DNA of 64,000 bases. Origin: Taibaiella koreensis. GTDB taxonomy: Bacteria; Bacteroidota; Bacteroidia; Chitinophagales; Chitinophagaceae. Shown piece after piece: positions 34,040 to 42,352 of this stretch (the first letter of the stretch is position 1; each line of letters begins with the position of its first letter). Below the pieces are notes generated by a model. It was not told the origin of the DNA, did no database searches, and worked only from the letters and a program-made list of their open reading frames with translations. The stretch covers positions 372,001-436,000 of the forward strand of contig NZ_QVNU01000006.1 in assembly GCF_003545715.1 (NCBI RefSeq). Reading direction: 5' to 3'. A program made the position numbers and the translations under genes.

Positions 34040-35464
34040 CTATTCTACCACCACCTTCAGGCTGGTAGTTGCCGCTTGTGTACGGTTGATGATCCTCAGG
34101 AAATAAATGCCCGGGCGAATGCCCTGCAAAGAAAGACTGGCGCCCGCAGCCACCGGGACATAGCTGCGGATAAGGCGGCCCGACAAATCGTACAGCGCAG
34201 CATGGTAGGCCGCAGCATGATCCAGGTGAAGCAGCTGAAAATCACCGGTAGCCGGATTGGGATAAACGACGGGCGTCCCGCTCACACCGGCAATAAAAGC
34301 CCCATTCATCGGTGAGCTGTTTTGGGAGCAATGTGCCAGCGCGGGCCCTCCGGGCTGATCAAAATCAGTAGCATGGCTTTTATCGATCAGCTGGGAATAC
34401 GGATTGTTTGGATTACAGGTACCGCACATCAGCTGCTTGAAAAAGCAGGCGGCTCTGCCCACGCGGAACAGCAGTCCTGCCTGGGTGCCGTTCCAGGCGC
34501 CATGTCCGGTGCCGCCCAGGATGCTGATGTCTACACAAATGTGGTGTGCACTTAAGGAGTCGAACAATCCTACGGTTCCCATAATAGAGTCGTTCATGCC
34601 GCACGCCGGCACCTTATCGCCATACTTGATATCGACACCTACCGGTACCACCTTATCATTGGCGCCATGAAAGCCCACCATGGGCACGGCCTGGCCGGCA
34701 TCGAAATAATCGAGATTGATACCGCCCCAGTTGTTGAAAATGCCCTTGATCTTATACTTGTTGCCGGTTCCCCTGATCGGTCCCAGCTGCGCTTCGATAT
34801 TGGGCGATAAGGGGATCAGGGTATTGGCCTCCGATTGCTCCACATACACCAGGCCATTGCATATGCCGGCGCCGGCACTGTAGCCACCGGCAAACAGCCA
34901 GGCCGTATCGATCTTAAAGTCGGCGGCATGCGCTACGATATAGCGCATCGCGGCATCGCCATCCTGTATGGCCCTGTATTGCGCCTTTTCGTCCGAATAA
35001 GGATCGGGATCCCCTGTGATGGGGTCGGTGCAATCTTTGGTGTTTTTACCCAGGCGATAGTCGATCGTAGCTGCCACGAAGCCACGTTTGGCAAACTCAT
35101 AGCAGTAGTTGTTCATCATAGTACGGTCACCGTCGGTAAAGCCGCCGCCGAAGACCAGGAGAATAAAAGGCCTCTTCCGGAGCGGATCCAGGGTTGTATC
35201 GGGGTAATACACATCCATATAAAGCGATTGCAACGTGGTCGCATTCCAGGGCTGTGCCTGGCGGTACAGCAGGTTATAAGCCACTTTGATCGAATCGGGA
35301 TCCGTATCGCTGATGACCGGCATTTCGGTAAAGCGGTTGAAGCCTGGGCCGGGATTGCAATAGTAGGCCAGCTTCTGCGGGCCTGGCGCCTGGGCTGTTG
35401 CAGCGGGAGACATGCCCACCAGTGCTGCCAGGGAAAGCAGCGCAGGGAAGAAGAGCTTCTTCAT
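34040..35464 (-). CDS. Secreted alpha/beta-hydrolase (esterase) with T9SS type A tail
   Basis: A 474-residue exported hydrolase. Signal peptide 1-25. The esterase domain (about 60-350) shows the oxyanion segment LLVFGGGFTDGDR, the nucleophile S196 in AGGYSAGAG, an Asp in GANDKVVP and a His in GGTGHGAWNG, a complete triad. It resembles lipases and feruloyl/acetyl esterases of the BD-FAE group. The C-terminal domain (about 400-474, VVYPNPATGDFQL, LYDLSGRLIRSY, GIRPGIYFLRI, KVVVE) is a type IX secretion sorting signal. The enzyme is therefore probably surface-bound or released. Substrate unknown. Confidence 0.87.
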   Translation of the reverse strand: MKKLFFPALLSLAALVGMSPAATAQAPGPQKLAYYCNPGPGFNRFTEMPVISDTDPDSIKVAYNLLYRQAQPWNATTLQSLYMDVYYPDTTLDPLRKRPFILLVFGGGFTDGDRTMMNNYCYEFAKRGFVAATIDYRLGKNTKDCTDPITGDPDPYSDEKAQYRAIQDGDAAMRYIVAHAADFKIDTAWLFAGGYSAGAGICNGLVYVEQSEANTLIPLSPNIEAQLGPIRGTGNKYKIKGIFNNWGGINLDYFDAGQAVPMVGFHGANDKVVPVGVDIKYGDKVPACGMNDSIMGTVGLFDSLSAHHICVDISILGGTGHGAWNGTQAGLLFRVGRAACFFKQLMCGTCNPNNPYSQLIDKSHATDFDQPGGPALAHCSQNSSPMNGAFIAGVSGTPVVYPNPATGDFQLLHLDHAAAYHAALYDLSGRLIRSYVPVAAGASLSLQGIRPGIYFLRIINRTQAATTSLKVVVE

Positions 35465-35620
35465 AATCGTTTGGGGGTTTGGTTTAAAGTATTACTACCC
35501 TAAAAATAACCCGCATCCGTATCGGCTGTATGTTAAATTATGGCGGTAAGGTAGAACGGCCGGCAGGGGCTTACGGCCTGTTTTCGTGCAGGTACTGCGG
35601 TATGGTTCATGGCCGGGAAT

Positions 35621-35740
35621 AAACGAGACTGCCTCAAAAGGTATCAAGCCTGTCACATCGAGCGATTCGAAATGTAAACAGGCTTGAACCGTCATTTTTG
35701 TCGTGCTTCGACTCCGTTGCCAATGACAATTATTTAAGAG
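35621..35740. repeat. Degenerate intergenic repeat with hairpin
   Basis: The reverse complement of GAGACTGCCTC matches the GAGGCTGTCTC motif at 33939 and 41293. It is followed by a 10-bp inverted repeat TCAAGCCTGT/ACAGGCTTGA (35644-35687) and a GTCATT..AATGACA region. It resembles dispersed intergenic repeats of Bacteroidota. The rest of 35465-35820 shows nothing else. Confidence 0.45.
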
Positions 35741-35820
35741 GTAGTAATCTTTTGCAGAAATTTTTGTCTTGCTCAGGCTCGGCGCCGTTAAACCAACCGC
35801 GCCCCTTAAAACCAATCATT

Positions 35821-36471
35821 TTATTTTTCCCACTTTTTCAGGCTATCCAGGCATCTCCCGTCATTCGCTCTGATACAATCGAGTTTTCGCTTTTTTATCT
35901 CACTTTGAATGGCTTGCTCATAGAACTCATTGATCAGCTTCAGGCTATCGTTTATTGCCTGTTGTTGTTTTTGAACCGCAACCGCCTGATCACGCAATTC
36001 CTTCTTAAGCTTCGCTTGCTGAATCGCCAATTTGATTTCTTTGTTCGCGTCAAACAGATTGTATCCAACCAAGGCGAAGCACAGGCTGAATATAGATATC
36101 CAGGTAAGGACTACCGCAAACCGGAGCTTCTCTTTCTTCCTGGAAACGATTATGATAAAGCTTTCAATGATCTCCGGCACCACATTAGGATCGGCGCTCT
36201 CATTATCTGAGGTGGCAGGCATCAGGACCATTTTGCAAGCAAACCTCGCCAGCATAATCACGAGGATAGGCTGGCTTACCGCAACCAATTGGCTAACGTC
36301 GTTACCTATATAGCCCAGCAGGCTTGCCAGTGCAAATATCGAAGTATAGATCCCCCATAGCCAGGCCAGGAAATCGTCCAGTTTGATCGCAGCATCTTCC
36401 CTGCTTTGAATACTTTTCGCAACACTTTCCTTGGCAAAATCCAGCCAATAATCCCTGTCTATTCCTGGCAT
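35821..36471 (-). CDS. Membrane protein of unknown function with C-terminal coiled coil
   Basis: A 216-residue protein. Hydrophobic segments lie at about 35-55 (FLAWLWGIYTSIFALASLLG), 64-80 and 117-138 (AVVLTWISIFSLCFALVGY). A charged, helical tail (about 143-200, KLKKELRDQAVAVQKQQQA..) probably forms a coiled coil. No family recognised. The start ATG is 3 nt after the stop of the small zinc-ribbon-like gene, so they form an operon. Confidence 0.65.
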   Translation of the reverse strand: MPGIDRDYWLDFAKESVAKSIQSREDAAIKLDDFLAWLWGIYTSIFALASLLGYIGNDVSQLVAVSQPILVIMLARFACKMVLMPATSDNESADPNVVPEIIESFIIIVSRKKEKLRFAVVLTWISIFSLCFALVGYNLFDANKEIKLAIQQAKLKKELRDQAVAVQKQQQAINDSLKLINEFYEQAIQSEIKKRKLDCIRANDGRCLDSLKKWEK

Positions 36472-36474
36472 ATG

Positions 36475-36687
36475 CTATATTTTTTGAAAATCTTCGGGGA
36501 ATGAATAATCTATCGTATGCTTCACACCGCCTTCTTTTCCGGTGCAATTGCAGGAAACGATCCTGGAGCTGCTCCTCTGCTCCGTATCCCTTTCCCTTGC
36601 AGCCTTCGTCCTTTCCAGGAGCAGCTTTGCCGGATAATAATACGCAGGGCTGCCGCAAACAGGGCATTTTGCCTTCCATGTTTCCAT
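36475..36687 (-). CDS. Small zinc-ribbon-like protein
   Basis: A 70-residue protein beginning METWKAKCPVCGSPAYYYPA, with a CPVC pair and a later CNC (SRIVSCNCTG), which could hold one zinc. The middle is basic (LLLERTKAARERDTEQR). The frame continues to 36792, but the upstream part is arginine-rich and unlike a normal N-terminus, so I prefer the ATG at 36687. It precedes the membrane protein gene by 3 nt. Function unknown. Confidence 0.5.
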   Translation of the reverse strand: METWKAKCPVCGSPAYYYPAKLLLERTKAARERDTEQRSSSRIVSCNCTGKEGGVKHTIDYSFPEDFQKI

Positions 36688-36836
36688 ATGCTTTAAGTTT
36701 AGCCTGACCAATGAATGCTCTACAAAAGTAACACGGCGCTCATGTCTCATCCTCCGTAAAACCGCCTCTTTTTCGTGCGTGGAAATACGCAATATTCAGA
36801 TGGTGCAAATGCCCGGTCCTGCATGCATTACCACAC

Positions 36837-36861
36837 AAAAAAGCCCCACATAGCTGTGAGG
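36837..36861 (-). terminator. Terminator-like hairpin, minus strand
   Basis: On the minus strand CCTCACAGCTATGTGGGG is followed by CTTTTTTG, nearly the same as the tRNA-Asp terminator. A U-G wobble fits only the minus transcript. It lies about 135 nt downstream of the barrel-protein gene at 36997. Confidence 0.65.
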
Positions 36862-36996
36862 AATTTGCTGCTTTTGTACTGATGAATATACACCGGCTAT
36901 ATTGCCGTCCCGGCAGCATTTATCCGGGATGGAAAAGTTCGCCTTTCGATGCAGGTCATACCGACGCAAAGTGACAGCGTTGATGGCATAGTGGCA

Positions 36997-37653
36997 TCAG
37001 AGAAAGTCGAAGGTACATTGCGCCTTAAGCGCCACAGGTCTGAAATTTAAGGAAGCCCCCTCGGGATATACGAGATCGAGATCTTCATTCAATCGCTTCA
37101 GCAGATAATAAGTAGCATGCAATCCCACGTTAAAGCCATTGCCAAGAGGATACATAAAACCGGCCTCCAGCCCGGCATTGAGCTTACGGATGCTTTGCCG
37201 CACCTCGGCTTCGAGCTGCCCCGAACGTTGTCCCCAGTACTTAAACACACTACCCTCAGAGCGCAGCGCCACAGTATTGATCACATTAACAGACAAGTTA
37301 AGTCCTACATAGACAGACAATGCATCATTCAGCCGCTGGTGCACCTGCAAGGAACCGACAAGGTCGCGGAAGGAAAAATCCTGCTTGATATTGCCCCATA
37401 CGGTATAGGTCTCGAAGTCGTTTTCGAAGGTTAGCCGGCCATTAAAATACGCCTTACGGGGGTTGTCGGGATCGGCAATGGTAAGGTGAGCCCCCACGGC
37501 AGCGTTCCACACCGGTGTTTTATAGGAAGCGGCGTCGAGGGTATTGTAATGAAGACCGAGAATGCCATCGAGGCCTACATGCATCCATTGGGCATGAAGC
37601 GGCATTGCCGGTAACAGCAGAGCAAAGCTGAAGAACAGGGAGATCAGGCGCAT
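36997..37653 (-). CDS. Predicted outer-membrane beta-barrel protein
   Basis: A 218-residue exported protein with signal peptide 1-22 (ending PLHAQ). The body consists of alternating hydrophobic strands (WMHVGLDGILGLHYNTL, AYFNGRLTFENDFETYTVWG, ALSVYVGLNLSVNVINTVAL, GFNVGLHATYYLLKRLNED) and ends with a terminal Phe strand (ALKAQCTFDFL), as in 8-stranded barrels. No family name can be given. Probably monocistronic. Confidence 0.65.
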   Translation of the reverse strand: MRLISLFFSFALLLPAMPLHAQWMHVGLDGILGLHYNTLDAASYKTPVWNAAVGAHLTIADPDNPRKAYFNGRLTFENDFETYTVWGNIKQDFSFRDLVGSLQVHQRLNDALSVYVGLNLSVNVINTVALRSEGSVFKYWGQRSGQLEAEVRQSIRKLNAGLEAGFMYPLGNGFNVGLHATYYLLKRLNEDLDLVYPEGASLNFRPVALKAQCTFDFL

Positions 37654-37806
37654 AACCCATTAACGCATTGCCGGCCGGTTTATTGCTGCCGCCCGGGTCC
37701 AATTTTCACAACGCTGTTGCTCTGTAAAACAGACTGGAAAATCAAAGACTGAAACCCTATTAAACCCCAAACTATTGTAACTTGCTTACCTATAAAACCG
37801 CATACG

Positions 37807-38148
37807 ATGACAGCCAATAGCAAACCCGATAACGAAGAAATCTACAAAGGGATCTTCGAGATCGTACGCAGCATCCCCAAAGGCAGGGTCACCACCTACG
37901 GCGCCATAGCCAAAGCCATGGGCCTTACATCGGGCGCCCGCATGGTAGCCCGGGCCATGGGCTATACCATGGGCCAAAAACCGGTGGTTCCCGTACAGCG
38001 CGTCGTGAGCGCCTCAGGCCTGCTCAACGGTGACGAGGGCGGCGGCCGGAAAAAGAAGCTGGAAGCGGAAGGCGTCATGGTTAAAGGCAACAAGATCGTC
38101 GACTTTTCCAAACGGTTCTGGGATCCGCTTGAAGAGTTGGGCTTTTGA
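37807..38148 (+). CDS. Alkyltransferase-like protein (MGMT fold, active Cys replaced)
   Basis: A 113-residue protein with the DNA-binding domain of O6-methylguanine-DNA methyltransferases: VRSIPKGRVTTYGAIAKAMG, then GARMVARAMGY. The position of the PCHRV active site reads VPVQRVVSASGLL, so the acceptor Cys is replaced by Val. Alkyltransferase-like (ATL) proteins bind alkylated guanine and hand it to nucleotide excision repair. They usually have Trp or Ala there; Val is less common. The HTH arginine finger (GARMVARAM) is kept. The start ATG is well placed. It converges on the serine hydrolase gene with 27 nt between stops. Confidence 0.85.
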   Translation: MTANSKPDNEEIYKGIFEIVRSIPKGRVTTYGAIAKAMGLTSGARMVARAMGYTMGQKPVVPVQRVVSASGLLNGDEGGGRKKKLEAEGVMVKGNKIVDFSKRFWDPLEELGF

Positions 38149-38175
38149 GGCGCAACAGGTCCGAACGACCAGAAC

Positions 38176-40452
38176 CTACTTTTTATCCAGGCTGGAAAGA
38201 ATAAGATCGGTAAGATCGAAGCGGGGAAAATCGCCTGTATTGTTCAACAGGATAACGAGGTCTCCCTTACCTTCCACTTGCGCCAGCATCGTATAACAGC
38301 CGAAGTCTGTACCGGGATGATAACGCACTTTATCCTTCGACGATATGGCAAACAGGCCCTTGTCCGTCATCCAGCCATAGCCGTAGCCCGCATTCCAGTC
38401 GATATAGCTTGCCTTCGGCTCATACATCAAGGCCCGTTCCTGCGCTGTCAGCAGCTTGCCGCTTTGCAGGCCTTTATACCAGAGCCATAGGTCCCAGGCG
38501 GTACTGGTAATGCCGCCGGCGCCGGCAAGATTGGTCACCGGGTAATCTTTTTCCGGCTCGCCATACAGGTAGCCCCGTACCGTATTGTCTTGCTGCGGCG
38601 CCCAACCCAGATAGGTTTCGTGCATACCCAACGGTGTAAAAATGCGTTCACTTAAGATCGTGGCAAAGTCTTTCTGCTCCAGGGTTTCTGCCAGGAAGGC
38701 CAATAGCATATAACCCGAATTGGAATAGTGCAGCGTAGCCACACTATCGGCTTCAAGCGGATCGCTGCAAAAACGGCCGATGATATCCTGCCGGGGCAAT
38801 GGCCGGTCCATCAGCGCTGTAATATAAGCCGGGTTGCCGGTACAGTTAGGCAGACCGGAAGTATGTGTCAGCAGCTGCGATACCGTAATACCGGGATGCT
38901 TGTACCCCGGCAAATAGCGACCGACCGGTGCGTCCAGGGCAAGCTTACCTTCCCTTGCGAGCTGCAGGATCACGATCGCCGTAAAGGCTTTGGAAAGCGA
39001 GCCGATACGGTAACGGGTATGCTTATCTGCAATCCTTTTCGCTGTACGATCGGCATAGCCGTAGCTTTTGTCCAGCACCAGCTGGTCGTTATGTACGACA
39101 AATGCCGTTCCGTTGAATTGGCCCCGCCCGGCATAAAACGACAACAGCGAGTCGATCTCTCCCGGCTGTTTCTGCCACTGCTTCATCGACCGGGCTGCGC
39201 TTTGCTTCAGGTTATTGCTTTCATTGGCCGCATTGATCCTCCTAATCACCGTATCTACCGGGAAGTCGGGCAACACGATGGTATAGTTTTTCCAGAATTG
39301 TGTGTCCGGCGCTATCTCCTGGTGCTCGATAAACTTACCATTACCCAGTATTGTGGTTGCGGGGAAAGGGTTGCTGTGCATAGTATCGATCCCGGTAGTA
39401 ACATAATCGACGGTTGCGTCGGCGGTAAAATCGTACTGCCGGCGCTTGCTTCGGAACCGGAGCACTGTATTGTTGCGCACGTTGGACAATACCCATTTGT
39501 CGCCCATGGCCCGGTATTCAATATGATTTTCCTCTTTTTTCAGCTGGATGGACAAGCCCATCAATTGTAGCAGGCCCCGGTAAGCCAGGCTGCCATATTG
39601 CGCATAAGCCAGCCCCCTGGGGCTAAGTCCGTAGTCCATGGCCACAATGATATCGTCCTGCGTCAGTATATAGATCGTACCCCGGTAAAGCGATTCGTGT
39701 AGCCCTTCGATCTGGTCAAAATCAATCTTGTAAGCCTGCTGCCCCTTGTAGTTGACCACGCCGTCCAGCGTGAAACGATGTTTGCGTAGCCCCTTCTTAT
39801 CCAGTAGCGGGTGGTCGGCCACCCGTTGCAACGCATCGTATTCAAAAAGCGATTCCGGCCGTAATCCCAGATCAATACCATGCGATTGTTGCTCATCTTT
39901 GAGCGCCCGCATTTTTTCAAGGCGCAGCTGGCTGGTCTTCGGACTGCCGTAGCCATAATGATAAATATCGAATACGGCCTCAGACAGCTGAATATAAGCT
40001 GCATCCCTTTTTGTGGCTACCCGGTAAAAGCCGTGCTGCACATGTCCCCGCGCCAGGTAATGCGCCGGTATAGCCTTAATGGCTCTTTGTACGATGGACA
40101 AGGCGCTCACATCCCGGATTACGACTTCGGTAAGCATCGTAGGATCAGTAGCCATATTAATATGCAGGTTGCCCCAACCGGCCGCCCCGGTTAAGGCCGT
40201 CTTTTGCAATGCATAACCGAGCATGCTGCAATACAGGAAATCGGCCGGCGCCGGCAGGTAAAGCACAAAACGGCCTTCTCTATTGGTTATGGTCCCGTTG
40301 CCCTTCTGGTCGCCAACACTGACGCCTTCCAGCGGGGCTCCGCTGACACTGTCGGTCACAATACCGCTCACTGGTGTTGTTGCCGGCTGGCCGGAGACAG
40401 TCCCGGCGGTAAGGCCAAGTAAAAATAGCAACAAGCAATGGTATCGGATCAT
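38176..40452 (-). CDS. Beta-lactamase-family serine hydrolase fused to carboxypeptidase-like N-terminal region
   Basis: A 758-residue exported protein. Signal peptide 1-21. Residues about 25-110 are a carboxypeptidase-D regulatory-like domain (VSGIVTDSVSGAPLEGVSVG.. plus ITNREGRFVLYLP, MLTEVVI). Residues about 115-400 resemble the region found after such domains in DUF5686-like proteins. The C-terminal part (about 440-745) is a class C beta-lactamase/PBP-type domain with S485 and K488 (IGSLSKAFTA), and YSN in LHYSNSGYMLLAF as second motif. These enzymes act as peptidases or esterases on D-Ala or other small substrates in the periplasm. The fusion of the two parts is notable. It has no T9SS tail. 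Confidence 0.85.
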   Translation of the reverse strand: MIRYHCLLLFLLGLTAGTVSGQPATTPVSGIVTDSVSGAPLEGVSVGDQKGNGTITNREGRFVLYLPAPADFLYCSMLGYALQKTALTGAAGWGNLHINMATDPTMLTEVVIRDVSALSIVQRAIKAIPAHYLARGHVQHGFYRVATKRDAAYIQLSEAVFDIYHYGYGSPKTSQLRLEKMRALKDEQQSHGIDLGLRPESLFEYDALQRVADHPLLDKKGLRKHRFTLDGVVNYKGQQAYKIDFDQIEGLHESLYRGTIYILTQDDIIVAMDYGLSPRGLAYAQYGSLAYRGLLQLMGLSIQLKKEENHIEYRAMGDKWVLSNVRNNTVLRFRSKRRQYDFTADATVDYVTTGIDTMHSNPFPATTILGNGKFIEHQEIAPDTQFWKNYTIVLPDFPVDTVIRRINAANESNNLKQSAARSMKQWQKQPGEIDSLLSFYAGRGQFNGTAFVVHNDQLVLDKSYGYADRTAKRIADKHTRYRIGSLSKAFTAIVILQLAREGKLALDAPVGRYLPGYKHPGITVSQLLTHTSGLPNCTGNPAYITALMDRPLPRQDIIGRFCSDPLEADSVATLHYSNSGYMLLAFLAETLEQKDFATILSERIFTPLGMHETYLGWAPQQDNTVRGYLYGEPEKDYPVTNLAGAGGITSTAWDLWLWYKGLQSGKLLTAQERALMYEPKASYIDWNAGYGYGWMTDKGLFAISSKDKVRYHPGTDFGCYTMLAQVEGKGDLVILLNNTGDFPRFDLTDLILSSLDKK

Positions 40453-40604
40453 GGTTTAATTTTAGCCTATATCGTTGCTGATCGCCAAAGGTTACAGGAA
40501 TGCCGGTATCTTGTCCCTAACGCAAAACGGGGGATTTTGCGGGCAGATTAAACTTTTCTCAACCTGGTTGATCAAAAAAACAAAACCGATATAATCCCTG
40601 ATTT

Positions 40605-41285
40605 ATGAAAAGCTTTACCTATATCCTTTTCCCGCTGTTTTTCCTGGCGCTTGCAGCCAATGCCCAGGATGAGACCAACACGCCCGACGGCGACGAATAT
40701 GTTAATTACCGGCAACACAACACCTTCCGGCTGCTTGAGCATCCCAGGACGCAAACGGGCATCCACGGCGTTACCACCCCCTTTATGAAACAACAATCCT
40801 TTGGCGCCAGCGTTGATATGCAGACCTGGTATACAGAAGACTTGTCGGTCGGTCTCAGTTTCACCATAACCGGGCGTAAGGTAACGCCCTCTTTCGGCTA
40901 TGCTATCGGGCAGCCGCTGCTTACTTATTACGACATCAGCCTGTTCAACGAATTCAAGGTACAGCAATGGGGCCGGTTGCAGGCTGCGGTACGACTCTAC
41001 ACCGGCTTTGCCGCTTTTCACCTGGCCGACAATTCGATCCAGGTTCCCTACACCTGGTACGACGAGAATGGTTTTGCTTACGAAGGCGAAAGGGCGCTGT
41101 CGATCGACAACAATTACTTTATGCGCGTGGCGCCGGCTTTTGTGCTGCGCTATAGCATAACACCCGGTATACAGATCGAAGGCAGCGCAGCGTACAACTT
41201 CTTTATCGGCAATGCCCATTTTGGCAGCAGCAAGGATTTTAACAACTATATGGCCCAGCTTGGGGTAAGGGTAGATATAAATTAA
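40605..41285 (+). CDS. Exported protein, probable outer-membrane beta-barrel
   Basis: A 226-residue protein with signal peptide 1-20 (ending AANAQ). Amphipathic strands follow (SVGLSFTITGRKVTPSFGYA, LQAAVRLYTGFAAFHLA, FVLRYSITPGIQIEGSAAYN) and a C-terminal MAQLGVRVDIN strand. This fits a small barrel, but no family is recognised. It is divergent from the serine hydrolase and upstream of the lipid A acyltransferase with 92 nt between. Confidence 0.6.
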   Translation: MKSFTYILFPLFFLALAANAQDETNTPDGDEYVNYRQHNTFRLLEHPRTQTGIHGVTTPFMKQQSFGASVDMQTWYTEDLSVGLSFTITGRKVTPSFGYAIGQPLLTYYDISLFNEFKVQQWGRLQAAVRLYTGFAAFHLADNSIQVPYTWYDENGFAYEGERALSIDNNYFMRVAPAFVLRYSITPGIQIEGSAAYNFFIGNAHFGSSKDFNNYMAQLGVRVDIN

Positions 41286-41336
41286 GCCTTACGAGGCTGT
41301 CTCAAGGCCTCAAGCAAACAAAAGCGCTTTTTTTGT

Positions 41337-41344
41337 TATTTTTG
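41337..41344 (+). promoter_or_regulatory. -7 box of the lipid A acyltransferase gene
   Basis: TATTTTTG matches TAnnTTTG, with no clear -33. Transcription would start near 41351, which rules out any translation start before that and supports the TTG at 41378. Confidence 0.5.
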
Positions 41345-41377
41345 CCCTGCTTTTTCATCATAAACACGCAATCGTCC

Positions 41378-42253
41378 TTGAGAGCTGTCTTCTATTACCT
41401 TTCCCTGCCCTTCCTGTACCTGCTTTCGCTATTGCCTTTTCCCTTATTTTACGCGCTTTCCGACTTGTTTTACCTGATCCTCTTTTACATGGTTGGCTAT
41501 CGCAAAGGATTGGTATTGCAAAACCTGCAGCGTTCTTTCCCGGAAAAGACAGAAGTAGAGCTGAAGAAGATCCGCCGGAAGTTTTACCGTCATCTCTGCG
41601 ATCTTTTCCTGGAAACGTTCAAGACCCTGACCATAAGCCGTGCGGCCATGCTGCGCCATTGCAGCTTTGAACCCGCCTCGAAGCAATTACTCAACGACTA
41701 TGCTGCGCAGGGACAAAGCGTGATCCTGGTGATGGGACACCAGGGCAACTGGGAATGGGCGGGCAATACCTGCAGCCTCGAAGTGCCCGGCTCCCAGCTA
41801 TACGTGATCTACCACCCCCTGGCCAATCCGTACATGAACGGCCTGATCACCAAAATGCGCCGCCGTTTCGGCACCGACCTGATCGCCATGAAAGATACCT
41901 TCAAGGAAATGGTGGCACACCGGTCGCAGGTGACCACTACGGCCTTTATCGCCGATCAGACGCCCCAACCCGACAATGCGCACTGGATGACCTTTCTCCA
42001 CCAGGATACGCCTGTATTTCTGGGTACCGAGCGGATTGCCCGTAAGCTCAAATATCCCGTAGTGTATGCTTTTGTAAGAAAAGTTAAGCGGGGTTACTAT
42101 CAAATTCATGTAGAAAATCTATTTGAAAACCCGGCCACTACAGGCGATGGCGAGATTACTGAGGCTCATACGCACCGCCTAGAGCAAGACATCATGATGC
42201 AGCCCGAAACCTGGCTATGGTCGCATCGCCGCTGGAAACATAAACGGCCGTAA
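41378..42253 (+). CDS. Lipid A biosynthesis acyltransferase (LpxL/HtrB family)
   Basis: A 291-residue inner-membrane acyltransferase that adds a secondary acyl chain to lipid A. An N-terminal membrane segment (LRAVFYYLSLPFLYLLSLLP) is followed by NLQRSFPEKTEVELKKIRRK, the catalytic HxxxxE motif GHQGNWEW (H121, E126), and ADQTPQPDNAHWMTFLHQDTP with LWSHRRWKHK at the end, all typical. The frame is open from 41333 without any ATG; both 41333 and 41378 are TTG. The -7 box at 41337-41344 supports TTG 41378 (LRAVFYY, the usual family N-terminus). It may share a functional context with the desaturase downstream (99 nt), as both affect membrane lipids. Confidence 0.87.
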   Translation: MRAVFYYLSLPFLYLLSLLPFPLFYALSDLFYLILFYMVGYRKGLVLQNLQRSFPEKTEVELKKIRRKFYRHLCDLFLETFKTLTISRAAMLRHCSFEPASKQLLNDYAAQGQSVILVMGHQGNWEWAGNTCSLEVPGSQLYVIYHPLANPYMNGLITKMRRRFGTDLIAMKDTFKEMVAHRSQVTTTAFIADQTPQPDNAHWMTFLHQDTPVFLGTERIARKLKYPVVYAFVRKVKRGYYQIHVENLFENPATTGDGEITEAHTHRLEQDIMMQPETWLWSHRRWKHKRP

Positions 42254-42352
42254 AATTTCATGTAGGGTAATTAAGCGGTGAATTGTCTAATAAAAACAGG
42301 ATCTTTACCGTTATGTTAGTATCTTAGTCAGACCAATATTACAATAAGTATC

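Noticed and set aside
35664-35676. CGAAATG in the intergenic repeat considered as a LytTR half-site
   Set aside because: Single copy within a hairpin repeat; no partner or promoter.
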